Source of the DNA: Streptomyces griseicoloratus
Lineage (GTDB): Bacteria > Actinomycetota > Actinomycetes > Streptomycetales > Streptomycetaceae
NCBI RefSeq assembly: GCF_014534645.1
Contig: NZ_JACVQF010000184.1
Span: 62,001 to 126,000, forward strand
Direction of reading: 5' to 3'
Length of the DNA: 64,000 nucleotides
A program made the position numbers and the translations under genes. Under the pieces are notes generated by a model. It was given only the letters and a program-made list of their open reading frames with translations, had not been told where the DNA came from and searched no databases. Positions 20,553 through 29,868 of this stretch are shown one piece after another (position 1 is the first letter of the stretch; the number at the start of each line of letters is the position of its first letter).

Positions 20553-21424
20553 ATGACCACCACCGCACCCACCACCACGACCGTCCTCGACGCCAGCAAC
20601 GTCACCATGCGCTTCGGCGGCCTCACCGCCGTGCGCTCCGTCGACCTCACCGTCAACAGCGGCGAGATCGTCGGCCTCATCGGTCCCAACGGCGCCGGGA
20701 AGACCACCTTCTTCAACTGCCTCACCGGCCTGTACGTCCCCACCGAGGGCAAGGTGGAGTACAAGGGCACCGTCCTGCCACCCAAGCCGCACCTGGTCAC
20801 CCAGGCCGGCATCGCGCGCACGTTCCAGAACATCCGGCTCTTCGCCAACATGACCGTCCTGGAGAACGTCCTCGTCGGACGGCACACCCGCACCAAGGAG
20901 GGCCTCTGGTCAGCCCTGCTGCGCCTGCCCGGCTTCAAGAAGGCCGAAGAGGCCTCCCGTGAACGCGCCATGGAACTCCTGGAGTTCACCGGACTCGCCG
21001 CCAAGGCCGACCACCTCGCCCGCAACCTGCCGTACGGCGAACAGCGCAAGCTGGAGATCGCCCGCGCCCTCGCCAGCGAGCCCGGCCTGCTCCTCCTCGA
21101 CGAGCCCACCGCAGGCATGAACCCGCAGGAGACCCGCGCCGCCGAAGAACTGATCTTCGCCATCCGCGACAAGGGCATCGCCGTCCTCGTCATCGAGCAC
21201 GACATCCGATTCATCATGAACCTCTGCGACCGCGTCGCCGTACTCGTCCAGGGCGAGAAGATCGTCGAAGGGCCCGCCGACGTCGTCCAGGCCGACGAAC
21301 GCGTCATCGCCGCCTACCTCGGCACTCCCTTCGAAGGCGCACCCGGCCAGGACGAGGCCGCCGAGGTCGAGGCCGCGGAGGCCGGGGCCGCCGAGGCGCA
21401 CAGCACCACAGAAGGGGACGACAA

Positions 21425-21428
<4 letters not shown>
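20553..21428 (+). CDS. livG: Branched-chain amino-acid ABC transporter, ATPase LivG
   Basis: A cytoplasmic ATPase subunit of 291 residues. It has Walker A (GPNGAGKTTF, about residues 44-53), the Q-loop in GIARTFQNIRLF, a signature-like LPYGEQRKLEIARAL in place of LSGGQ, Walker B with the catalytic Glu (LLLLDEPTAGMNP), and the H-loop His (VIEHDIRFI). The Ala/Glu-rich tail after residue 265 is an extension. I prefer the ATG over the GTG 9 bases upstream, because AGGGG lies at better spacing from the ATG. Confidence 0.94.
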
Positions 21429-22141
<713 letters not shown>

Positions 22142-22164
22142 CACCCGCGCCGGACCCGGCACAA

Positions 22165-22199
22165 GAAGGCCGCCGCCTCCCCCGGAGGCGGCGGCCTTC
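22165..22199. terminator. Terminator shared by livF and the RHS toxin operon
   Basis: A perfect 16-bp stem (22165-22180 with 22184-22199) has a CCC loop. It lies between the convergent livF and the last gene of the minus-strand toxin operon. Confidence 0.85.
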
Positions 22200-22209
22200 C
22201 GGCGTACGG

Positions 22210-22596
22210 CTACTCCGGCTCCGCGGCGCGCCGCCTCGGCTCCTCCGCCTCCCGGTCCCGGTCGGGCCCGAAGCACAGCAGGTCAGCGGCCGCCTCCCGC
22301 AGCAACCCGGCGTCGTCCGGACGCTGGAGGCAGGCCAGGCGGTAGGCGAGACCGCGGGCCCACGCCGGCAGAGCCGCCCAGTCCTCGGCGAGGACCTCCC
22401 TCAGCATCGCCCGGATCTCGTCCGCACCCGCGAAGGTGACCTCCTCGACGAACTCCCCGACGGCTTCCCGGACCCGCCGGCTCCCGGCACCGGCCTCGTC
22501 GAGCGCCCTGCCGAGGTTCCTGGCCGCGAGGGACAGTCCGGGCGCCTCCGTCCCCTCCGCAGGAACTCCCTCCCCTGATCGACCGGCCGACATCAC
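22210..22596 (-). CDS. Small helical protein at the end of the RHS toxin operon
   Basis: A 128-residue acidic, largely helical protein that I do not recognise. It contains LSLAARNLGRALDEAG and WARGLAYRLACLQ-type amphipathic segments, and ends in a charged tail. It starts with GTG (an ATG follows directly) and overlaps the preceding stop as GTGA, so it is translationally coupled to the toxin operon. It is a candidate immunity or accessory protein purely from position and size. The operon terminator follows 11 bases downstream. Confidence 0.6.
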   Translation of the reverse strand: MMSAGRSGEGVPAEGTEAPGLSLAARNLGRALDEAGAGSRRVREAVGEFVEEVTFAGADEIRAMLREVLAEDWAALPAWARGLAYRLACLQRPDDAGLLREAAADLLCFGPDRDREAEEPRRRAAEPE

Positions 22597-23369
22597 CAGT
22601 CCCCGTAGTCCTCCACCAGGGTGCCGATCAGCGCGAGCAGCGCGTCGGCCCGGTGCCGGTCCTCACGCTGGGCGCGCAGGGCCTCGTCCCCGGCCCGCAG
22701 CCGGGCCAGGGCGGCCGGATCACCGTCCGCCACCTCGTCGAACACCGGCCGGCCGACCAGGTCCAGGCACTCGCCGAGCAGCCGGCGGGTGGCCTCGGAC
22801 GGCGGGGCGGGGTCGGGGTCGGCGAACCCGGTGGTCAGGTACCGGGCAGGATCGGTCAGGCTCCAGCCGGCGACAGTGCCGTGCCGGACGAGGAGCGTCA
22901 CGTCGGGGGCGATGCCGATGCGGGCCTCCGGCGGCCCGTCGAGGGCGCCGGGATCGCGCAGACAGACCAGCACCTCGTCCCCGGGAGCACGGCACAGCAC
23001 CGTGCACATCTCCAGCCGGAAGTCCCGGACCTCGTCCGCACGGACTCCGCCCGGGCGCACCGCGGGCACGACGGGCACGCGGGCGGAGGTCTCGGAATCG
23101 GCCCACGCGTACGGCATCCGGAACTCGGCCCCGACCAGCTGCCGGCTGTCCCGGTCGAACCCGAGAACGTCAGAGGCGTCCCACAGCCACTCCCGGCTGC
23201 CGAAGGTGGCCGCGAGGAACCGCTCACGTTCCTGTCTGTCCGCATGACCCGCGACGTCCACGGAATCGCCCGTGAAACGGGGTGTGACGGGCAGCGGGTC
23301 GCCCGTCGCCGTCGCGGTCCAGTCGCCGATGGTGATGCTCATGGGGGAGGGCGCCGCGAGTGGCGGCAC
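22593..23369 (-). CDS. Unknown 258-residue protein, candidate immunity or accessory protein of the RHS operon
   Basis: A mixed alpha/beta protein with no family I recognise. Features include ITIGDWTATATGDPLPVTPRF near the start and repeated Trp/Asp-rich segments. Another strong candidate start is the ATG giving MSITIGDW (249 residues). I list the GTG that overlaps the preceding stop as TAGTG, since the whole operon uses such coupling. It is cytoplasmic by sequence (no signal peptide or membrane segment), as expected for an immunity protein, but this is inference from context. Confidence 0.65.
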   Translation of the reverse strand: MPPLAAPSPMSITIGDWTATATGDPLPVTPRFTGDSVDVAGHADRQERERFLAATFGSREWLWDASDVLGFDRDSRQLVGAEFRMPYAWADSETSARVPVVPAVRPGGVRADEVRDFRLEMCTVLCRAPGDEVLVCLRDPGALDGPPEARIGIAPDVTLLVRHGTVAGWSLTDPARYLTTGFADPDPAPPSEATRRLLGECLDLVGRPVFDEVADGDPAALARLRAGDEALRAQREDRHRADALLALIGTLVEDYGDW

Positions 23370-23926
23370 TACGGCATGTGCCCTTCCTCGACCACCTCTT
23401 CGGCCTCCTCCAGCGCGTCGGCGGCCACTTTGCGCAGCTCTCCCCCGAGCGTCGCAACGGACTCACGCAGGAAGCCGACCACCTCGTCGGAGGAATCGGC
23501 CAGTTGGGGAATCAGATAGCAGACCTCACGGAAGTACTCGGCGTCCGACCCGTCCGCGTGGCTCAGCAACTGGGGCAGCGCCGCCAGGATCTCGCTCCTG
23601 CAGTAGTCCGTGACATCGACGGACCCGTCCTCCAGCCCGGCGCGCACACCGGCGTTCCGGGCGTTCAGGATCGACTCCAGGAGGCTCACGGCCTGCGGCG
23701 TCAGCGGCGTGCCCGCCCGGGCCAGGCCCGTCAGCGCGTCGACGCAGGGCGCGGCGGCACTGTACAGATGCCCCTGGTTGGCGACCTCGCAGTACAGCAG
23801 CCGGCCGGCGCGGGACCGCTCGTCGGGGTCCTGCCCGACGAGGCGCTCCAGATGCGCCGCGAGCCCGGCCGCCGGAACGCTCAGCGTCTCCAGGGAGTCC
23901 CAGTCCCAGGTCCGCGAAAAGATCAC
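23369..23926 (-). CDS. HEAT-like helical protein, likely immunity protein for the RHS toxin
   Basis: The gene directly after the toxin, overlapping its stop codon as GTGA. The 185-residue product is acidic and strongly helical, with repeated blocks such as LEDGSVDVTDYCRSEILAAL and REVCYLIPQLADSSDEVV, which suggest two to four HEAT-like repeats. Acidic helical-repeat proteins are common immunity partners of polymorphic toxins. With no signal peptide it would act in the cytoplasm, where the toxin is made. Immunity function is inferred from position, charge and size. Confidence 0.7.
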   Translation of the reverse strand: MIFSRTWDWDSLETLSVPAAGLAAHLERLVGQDPDERSRAGRLLYCEVANQGHLYSAAAPCVDALTGLARAGTPLTPQAVSLLESILNARNAGVRAGLEDGSVDVTDYCRSEILAALPQLLSHADGSDAEYFREVCYLIPQLADSSDEVVGFLRESVATLGGELRKVAADALEEAEEVVEEGHMP

Positions 23927-26900
23927 TGCAGGTCACTCTCCCACGTCGTTCCCGGTGCGAACTGCTCGCGCGACGTGCGGCCCTCGCACCGCACACACAC
24001 CGCTTCCGGCACCCGTTTCAGAGGCCTCAGGGGCACGCTGTAGATGATATCTTCCGGCCTCGCCCCCTTACGGACGAGTTCGTCCCGGACCAGATCCTCC
24101 GCACAGAAGTCCCCGGCCCCGGTCTTCTTCAGGCCCACCGCGACCTCACCGGTGCGCACGTCGACGCCCGCCGACCCCATGGCGTACTCCCTGATCTTGC
24201 TGCGGGACATCGTCTCGTGCATCTCGTCCAGCTTGTCGGAGAGCGCCTGGTTGGCCCTCTGCGACGCCTCCTCGTAACTGAGCCGCCGGGGATACGGCGA
24301 GAGACCGAGCGGGTCCCCGGCGCTGTACGGGTTGTCGACGTACGTCACCGGGTTCGGCGCCGGATCGATCCCCAGCGGGTCGGGGGCCGTGTACCGGCCG
24401 GTCTCCGGGTCGTAGTGCCGGAAGAGGTTGTAGTGCAGCCCGGTCTCGGGGTCGTAGTACTGGCCCGGGAAGCGCAGCGGGGTGTAGGCCGTACTGGACC
24501 GCGCCCAGGCGGTGGTGCCCCAGAGCGTGGTGCGGGTACGCCAGACGATCTCGCCTGTCTCGTCGACCAGTTCGGTGGGGGCACCGATCAGGTCTGTGGC
24601 GATGGCGAAGAAGCGCCGGTCGACCTCCTCCTGACGGGCGTCCGGTGTGAGGATGCGTTCCGTCTGGGCGATGGGCACGAGACCGCGATGGTCCCAGGTG
24701 AGGACCACCGCGTTCGGCACGTCCTCGGCGACCGTGGTCTGTTCGCACAGGGTCATGCCGTCCCAGCTGAACCGGACCTCCTCCACGACCGATTCGCCGT
24801 CGGCCGCCAGCCGCTGCTTGGCGGTGCGGCGGCCCAGCGGGTCGTAGCGGTAGCGCCACCGGGTGCCGTCCGGGGTGGTCACCGCCGTGAGGCGGTCCTC
24901 GGCGTCCCACTCGTAGCGCCAGGTGTCGGGCCTGCGCGACAGACGGGTCTTCTGGCGCAGGACGACCCGGCCGAGCGCGTCGTGCTCGAAGCGGACGTTG
25001 CCGGCCCGGGCGATCGTCGTGCCCGAGTAGACACGCGGGCCTGTGGCCTCGTGGCCCGGGTGGGACGACGGCCAGGACGCCTCGGTCTGGTTGCCGGAGG
25101 CGTCGTAGGCGTACCGCTCGGTCCAGCCCCGCGCATGGACGGCGGTGACCCTGCCGAGCGGGTCCAGGTCGAAGCTGCGGGTGCCCGACAGCCGGTCCTC
25201 GACCGAGGTGAGATGACCGTCGGCGCGATAGGCGTAGGTGCGGCTGTTGAGGGTGCGCTCCCCCGCGGTGAGGTGCTGCGCGGCCAGCCGCCCGGCCTCG
25301 TCCCAGGCCGAGGACAGGGCGAGGAAACCGCCGAAGACGCGCTCCAGCTCCCGCCCGGCCTCGTCGTGGGTGAACGAGATCTCCTGTTCCCCGGCCCTCA
25401 CCCGCTCCGGACGCCCGGCGGCGTCATAGGCGTACGTGGTGACCAGGCCGGTCGGCGTGACCCGGCGCACCCGGTGGCCGGCGGCGTCGTAGGCCAGGTC
25501 CATGGCCCTGCCGTCGACGAGTTCGGTCTTGAGCAGGCCACGCCGGTCGTAGCGGCGGACCAGCTCGCCGTCCGGACCCGACGCCTGGACCAGGCGCCCC
25601 GCCCGGTCGTACAGATAGGAGGTGACCCGGCCCCCGGCGTCCTTGCGGACCATCCGGCCCAGCTCGTCGTACTCGTACGCGATGGTGCCGCCGAGCTGGT
25701 CGGACCGGGCGACGAGCTGCCCCGCGGCGTCCAGGCGGTAGGTGACCGTGCGGTCGTCGAAGTCCGTCTCGGAAACCAGCCGCCCGGCGGCGTCGTACTC
25801 ATAAGTCCACGTCAACCCCTGCGGTGCGGTCACCCGGGTGAGCCGCAGCCCGGCGTCGTGCTCGAACTCGTAGCGGGCACCATCGGGCCCGGTGCGCGCG
25901 GCGAGCAGGTCGAAGTGGGTGTACTCGAACCGGGAGACACCACCGGCCGGATCGGTCCGGGACAGGCAGTTGCCCTCGCCGTCGTACGTCCACGACTCCC
26001 GGGAACCGTCGGGACCGATCCGGCCGGCGAGCAGGCCGTCCGGAGTCCACGACAGGCGGGTGACACCCCCGGCGGGGTCCGTGACGCACACCTCCCGGCC
26101 GAGCGCGTCCCGCTCGATGCGGGTGACACCCCCGGCGGGGTCGGTGACCTCCACGGGCCGCCCGGCGCCGTCGCACCGCACGGTCGTGGTGGCACCCAGG
26201 GGATCGGTGACCGAGACCAGCCGGCCGGCGCCGTCGTACGCCAGGCGCGTGGTGTTCCCGGCCGGGTCGGTGACAGCGGTCCGGTTGCCCCGCTCGTCGA
26301 ACTCCTGCAGCCAGCGAGCACCGTCCGGCCCGCGAAGCTCGGTCGGCAGCCCCAACGCCCCCCGTGTCGCACGGAGTTCACTGCCGTCGGGATGCGTGAC
26401 GGTGACCAGCCGGCCGTCCTCGTCGTGCGCGAAGACGGTCGTCCGGCCGAGCGGGTCCGTACGGGACAGCAGGCTGCCCCGGGTGTCGTAGGCGTAGCGG
26501 GTGGTGTTCCCCAGCGGATCGGTGGTGGCGATCACCCGGCAGCGGCCGTCGATGCGGTGCCGCGTCACCGCGCCGTCCGCCGTGGTCAGCGTCGTCGTGC
26601 GGTGGCCGGTCTCCGGGTCCGGGTCCGTGTAGGCCAGCGTGATCTGGACGTGCCCGGCCTCACCGCCCTCGGCCACGACACGGTCGCGGTCGTCGTACGT
26701 GTAGTCGTAACGGCTGCCGTTGGAGTCGATCCACGCCGTGACACGGCGCCGGTCGTCGTAGGCGAAGGTGGTCGTGGCACCCGAGGGTTTCGTGACGGCC
26801 GTGAGGTTGCCGTCCTCGTAGCCGTACGACATCAGCGGCAGGTCGGAGCCGTCCTCCCCCGCCCCCGCCAGCGACAGCGCCGTGACCAGGCCGTCCGCAC

Positions 26901-28635
26901 ACGTCACCGTCACCTGATGTCCCGCCGAGTGGACCAGGGCCAGCGGCAGGCCGTCCTCGGCCCGGTCGACGTCGACGGTGTGACCGTTGCGTTCGGTGAC
27001 GGACACCAGCCAGGCGGTTCCGTCGCCGCCGGGTTCGCTCCCGAGCGGGGCGGCGAAACGGCGGACCACACCCGTGTGGGTGTCGGTGACCGTGTAATCG
27101 CCGTCGGCGCCACGGGCCAGCAGCATCCGTCCCGCACCCGACACGGGGCGCGTCGACGCACCGGGCACCGGATGCGGATACGGGATCAGCAGACCGTCGG
27201 CGGTCACGTGGACGACACCGACCGGGTCGACCAGAAGGCGCTCGTCCACCGTGGAGATCCACGACGGGCCGAAGAACCGGCCCGCCGTGCAGCCGGACTC
27301 GGTACGCCGGGTGAACGCCAGCGGCAGGATGCCGGGAATCTCCACATCCGTCTGCGGCAGGAACATACGGCCCGAGGCGAGGTCCACCGGGTCCGTGCCA
27401 TCGGTGGTGCGCTCACCGTCCGGACGGTTGTGCGTGCCCTCCGGCGCATCGTCGACCAGCTTGCGCACCCGCGCGGCATCGGCGGCGTCCGCGGCGACAC
27501 GCACCCCCTTCACCGCCGCACCGCCACCACCCGTGGCCACGGTCAACGCCAGGTCGGGAATCAGCCGGCCGAACCCCTCCGACGGGTCCTTCATGAAGTC
27601 GCTGACCATCTGCCTGCCCGTACCGACCGGGTCGTTGGCCGCCACCACCAGCCCCGCCGCCAGACTGTTGAGAGAGGTGGCGTACTCGGCCGGGTGCGTG
27701 ATGTTGTACGGATCCATCGGATTGACACTGCGGACGAAGTTCACCAGCCCCGCGGTGCCCTTGATGATCCCGCCGCCGACATGGTCACCCATGATCTGCA
27801 GCTCCTGCACACCGTCACCGAGCTGCTCGGCGTACGACGGCTTCTCCGGCGCCTTGTCACGAGCCGCACGGACCGCACTCCGGGCCGTCTCCGCAGCGGT
27901 GTTGCGCTGCTTCCGCGCCTCCGCCAGCAGATCCTGCGCCTCCTGCATCAACTTCTTGCCCGGATCGTCGAACGTCGGAGCCGGACACGGCGGCAACGTG
28001 GACGGATCCCGCTTGTCCGGGGCCTGCGCGTTGTACCGCTCCACCGCCTTGTTGTAGTCGTCGATCTTCTTGCGGTGGGCGTCCGCCGCCTCCTCCGACG
28101 CCTTGACGCCCTCCTTCCACTTGTCGATCGCCGCCTGGGCCTGGCCCTGCGCCCACTCGACGGTCCCGGCGAACGCCTCCAGCGCGGCAGCCGCCTCCCC
28201 ACAGGCGTCGGCACCCTTGAACCACTTCGGCGGCTGAGACCCCACGACGGTCCGCAGCGTGTCGGCCGCCTTGCCCTTGAGCTCGGAGGAATCCAGCCCC
28301 TTCAAACCGTCACCGACGTCGTCGAACGACTTCTGGAACGCCCGCAACCGCTCCGCGGTCGAACGAAGCTTCGACGCGCTGCCGTAGACGAGCTTCGTCT
28401 TGTCCTCGGTCTGACCGAGATCCATCTCGTCGACCTCGGCACCCATCCGGTTCGCGACCGAACGGGACTGCTCCCGCACCCAGTCGGCACCGGACTCCCA
28501 GCCGACGTCGTCCAGCCGGTCCGCCGTCCAGTTGCCCGCGTCCTCGACCCGGTTGCCGACCCACTCGACACCGTCCTCGACCGCGTTCTCCACCGAGTCC
28601 GGCGTGATGTCACTGATGAAACCGCCGATACCCAC
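23923..28635 (-). CDS. RHS-repeat polymorphic toxin with C-terminal deaminase-like domain
   Basis: A 1570-residue secreted-type toxin. Residues 1-220 are helical and WXG100/LXG-like, without a Sec signal, which suggests delivery by a type VII-like route. A DUF6531-type junction (DPVDLASGRMFLPQ) at about residue 410 leads into dozens of RHS/YD repeats up to about 1440, which normally wrap and shield the toxin. The core ends at DPLGIDPAPNPVTYVDNP and GDPLGLS. The last 124 residues are variable toxin: a CAE motif (Cys1511-Glu1513) and a CVRC motif (Cys1547, Cys1550) match the zinc-binding and proton-shuttle pattern of YwqJ-like nucleic-acid deaminases. I start at the GTG at 28635 because GGGGGGAG lies exactly 6 bases upstream; the TTG at 28641 is too close to it. 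Confidence 0.88.
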   Translation of the reverse strand: MGIGGFISDITPDSVENAVEDGVEWVGNRVEDAGNWTADRLDDVGWESGADWVREQSRSVANRMGAEVDEMDLGQTEDKTKLVYGSASKLRSTAERLRAFQKSFDDVGDGLKGLDSSELKGKAADTLRTVVGSQPPKWFKGADACGEAAAALEAFAGTVEWAQGQAQAAIDKWKEGVKASEEAADAHRKKIDDYNKAVERYNAQAPDKRDPSTLPPCPAPTFDDPGKKLMQEAQDLLAEARKQRNTAAETARSAVRAARDKAPEKPSYAEQLGDGVQELQIMGDHVGGGIIKGTAGLVNFVRSVNPMDPYNITHPAEYATSLNSLAAGLVVAANDPVGTGRQMVSDFMKDPSEGFGRLIPDLALTVATGGGGAAVKGVRVAADAADAARVRKLVDDAPEGTHNRPDGERTTDGTDPVDLASGRMFLPQTDVEIPGILPLAFTRRTESGCTAGRFFGPSWISTVDERLLVDPVGVVHVTADGLLIPYPHPVPGASTRPVSGAGRMLLARGADGDYTVTDTHTGVVRRFAAPLGSEPGGDGTAWLVSVTERNGHTVDVDRAEDGLPLALVHSAGHQVTVTCADGLVTALSLAGAGEDGSDLPLMSYGYEDGNLTAVTKPSGATTTFAYDDRRRVTAWIDSNGSRYDYTYDDRDRVVAEGGEAGHVQITLAYTDPDPETGHRTTTLTTADGAVTRHRIDGRCRVIATTDPLGNTTRYAYDTRGSLLSRTDPLGRTTVFAHDEDGRLVTVTHPDGSELRATRGALGLPTELRGPDGARWLQEFDERGNRTAVTDPAGNTTRLAYDGAGRLVSVTDPLGATTTVRCDGAGRPVEVTDPAGGVTRIERDALGREVCVTDPAGGVTRLSWTPDGLLAGRIGPDGSRESWTYDGEGNCLSRTDPAGGVSRFEYTHFDLLAARTGPDGARYEFEHDAGLRLTRVTAPQGLTWTYEYDAAGRLVSETDFDDRTVTYRLDAAGQLVARSDQLGGTIAYEYDELGRMVRKDAGGRVTSYLYDRAGRLVQASGPDGELVRRYDRRGLLKTELVDGRAMDLAYDAAGHRVRRVTPTGLVTTYAYDAAGRPERVRAGEQEISFTHDEAGRELERVFGGFLALSSAWDEAGRLAAQHLTAGERTLNSRTYAYRADGHLTSVEDRLSGTRSFDLDPLGRVTAVHARGWTERYAYDASGNQTEASWPSSHPGHEATGPRVYSGTTIARAGNVRFEHDALGRVVLRQKTRLSRRPDTWRYEWDAEDRLTAVTTPDGTRWRYRYDPLGRRTAKQRLAADGESVVEEVRFSWDGMTLCEQTTVAEDVPNAVVLTWDHRGLVPIAQTERILTPDARQEEVDRRFFAIATDLIGAPTELVDETGEIVWRTRTTLWGTTAWARSSTAYTPLRFPGQYYDPETGLHYNLFRHYDPETGRYTAPDPLGIDPAPNPVTYVDNPYSAGDPLGLSPYPRRLSYEEASQRANQALSDKLDEMHETMSRSKIREYAMGSAGVDVRTGEVAVGLKKTGAGDFCAEDLVRDELVRKGARPEDIIYSVPLRPLKRVPEAVCVRCEGRTSREQFAPGTTWESDLQ

Positions 28636-28637
28636 GC

Positions 28638-29303
28638 TCAACTCCCCCCGGACTCACCCTGCTGGGCCTCTTGCTGCGCCTGCCGGGCGCGCTCCTCGGG
28701 CGACGGGCCGAAGGTGTCGTCCAGCGCCTGGTTCCACTGGTCGTCGGAGATGCCGAGCATCCCGTTGATCATCTCCGACCGCTGCCCGCCCTGGCCCTCG
28801 GTGAGCACGGTCCGGCCGGTGTCCTTCCACGTCTGCGAGATGTCCTGCTGCGCCTGCTGGAACGACTGAGCACTCCAGTCCGGGTCCAGCGCGTCGGGCG
28901 TGAAGACATCGCCCCAGTCCTGCTGGGTGATCTCCTCCTCGGACGCATGCGGGTTGCCGCCCATCACGGCGTTCACCCCCACCTTCAACGCGCCCTCGAC
29001 GTACTGGTCGTGCTCCCACTGCGTGCCGGCGGCCAGGCCCAGACGGTTGGCGATCTCGCTCGCGTCGTGGACCAGGGCACGCACGCCCCACTCCCAGCGC
29101 TCGCAGAAGTCCTCGAAGTCCGTCGACAGACCGTGGTGACCGGCCTCCATGCCGGTCATCGCCAGCTCGGAGAAACCCTTGCCCATGACCGAACCGGTGG
29201 CGTCCCCGATCTCACCGAGCTGGTCGATCGTGCCGCCCAGCCCCTGGGTGAACTTCGCCACGGCGGCCTTGTCGAACCGCAGGTCGGGCCCGTCACCGCT
29301 CAT
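28638..29303 (-). CDS. WXG100-like helical protein upstream of the RHS toxin
   Basis: A 221-residue helical protein with the segment FCERWEWGVRALVHDA, whose W-x-G turn recalls WXG100 (ESX) proteins, although it is longer than the usual 100 residues. The C-terminal tail is rich in Gln, Glu and Ala (PSPEERARQAQQEAQQG). It starts with ATG, overlapping the preceding stop as ATGA, and its own stop is 2 bases from the RHS start. In streptomycete polymorphic-toxin loci, such proteins sit next to the toxin and probably act as secretion partner or chaperone; that role is inferred. Confidence 0.72.
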   Translation of the reverse strand: MSGDGPDLRFDKAAVAKFTQGLGGTIDQLGEIGDATGSVMGKGFSELAMTGMEAGHHGLSTDFEDFCERWEWGVRALVHDASEIANRLGLAAGTQWEHDQYVEGALKVGVNAVMGGNPHASEEEITQQDWGDVFTPDALDPDWSAQSFQQAQQDISQTWKDTGRTVLTEGQGGQRSEMINGMLGISDDQWNQALDDTFGPSPEERARQAQQEAQQGESGGS

Positions 29304-29716
29304 GCCCGGCCCCCCTCTGCGACCGCACCGACGTCGACCGCGGCCCCGTCCGGCACGATGCCGGACACCGGCGGGAAGAACATCGACCCGTCCTCGGTGG
29401 CGATGTCCACGGCCAGACCGGCGGGCCCCTCCATCGCCGGCACCACCTCGTCGACGATGCGGGCGCCGAGCAGCGCGGCGTACTCCACGGACCGGTCGCC
29501 CGGCCCGTGGTGTACGGCGAAGCGGGCCAGCGCCGCCTCGTCGGTGAAGGCACAGACCCAGCGGACGCCGCCCGAACTCACCGTCCACAGACCGCCGTCG
29601 GCCAACGGGACCAGCAGGGTCGACCTGCGCATCTCGCCCACCAGAGCGCACGGGTCGCCAACACCCGCCCGTCGTTCGGCAATTCGCTCGGCGAGCACCG
29701 TCCTTGTCTGTTCCAC
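29300..29716 (-). CDS. SseB-like protein, first gene of the RHS toxin operon
   Basis: A 138-residue protein resembling the SseB N-terminal domain family: a basic N-terminal helix, then STLLVPLADGGLWTV, WVCAFTDEAALARF and GLAVDIATEDGSMFFPP. Such proteins often lie in actinobacterial type VII-associated loci, but their biochemical role is not established. It starts with GTG, with GGAGGAG 5 bases upstream. It overlaps the next gene as ATGA and appears to lead the six-gene operon. Confidence 0.7.
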   Translation of the reverse strand: MEQTRTVLAERIAERRAGVGDPCALVGEMRRSTLLVPLADGGLWTVSSGGVRWVCAFTDEAALARFAVHHGPGDRSVEYAALLGARIVDEVVPAMEGPAGLAVDIATEDGSMFFPPVSGIVPDGAAVDVGAVAEGGRA

Positions 29717-29762
29717 GGCTCCTCCCCCGTCCCAGGTGCTGATGGAACCCTAGGGGAGGACG

Positions 29763-29808
29763 CGTACGGCGGGGCAGACGGTTCTCGTGCAGGAACCGTG
29801 AGCGTACG
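29763..29808. promoter_or_regulatory. Nested dyad upstream of the RHS toxin operon
   Basis: An inverted repeat of ACGGTTC and GAACCGT (29778-29784 and 29793-29799) is flanked on both sides by the self-complementary CGTACG (29763-29768 and 29803-29808). It lies 47-92 bases before the first gene of the toxin operon and next to the terminator of the ANTAR gene. It could be a regulator site or part of a leader structure. Confidence 0.35.
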
Positions 29809-29810
29809 AC

Positions 29811-29848
29811 GAGGCCCGCGCCCCCCGTGGCCGGGGAACGCGGGCCTC
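29811..29848 (-). terminator. Terminator of the ANTAR regulator gene
   Basis: Ten-base arms (29811-29820 and 29839-29848) pair perfectly, with a further CCCC/GGGG pairing inside the loop. It lies 20 bases past the stop codon. Confidence 0.7.
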
Positions 29849-29868
29849 ACCCATGCCTCGCGGGGCCG

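Noticed and set aside
24217-28869. Very long open frames opposite real genes (here 1550 codons opposite the RHS gene; also 49296-54053, 37173-40649 and 33220-37443)
   Set aside because: High third-position GC in real genes removes stops from the opposite strand. The translations are low-complexity (Arg, Gly, Pro-rich) with no family features, while the other strand has clear domains.
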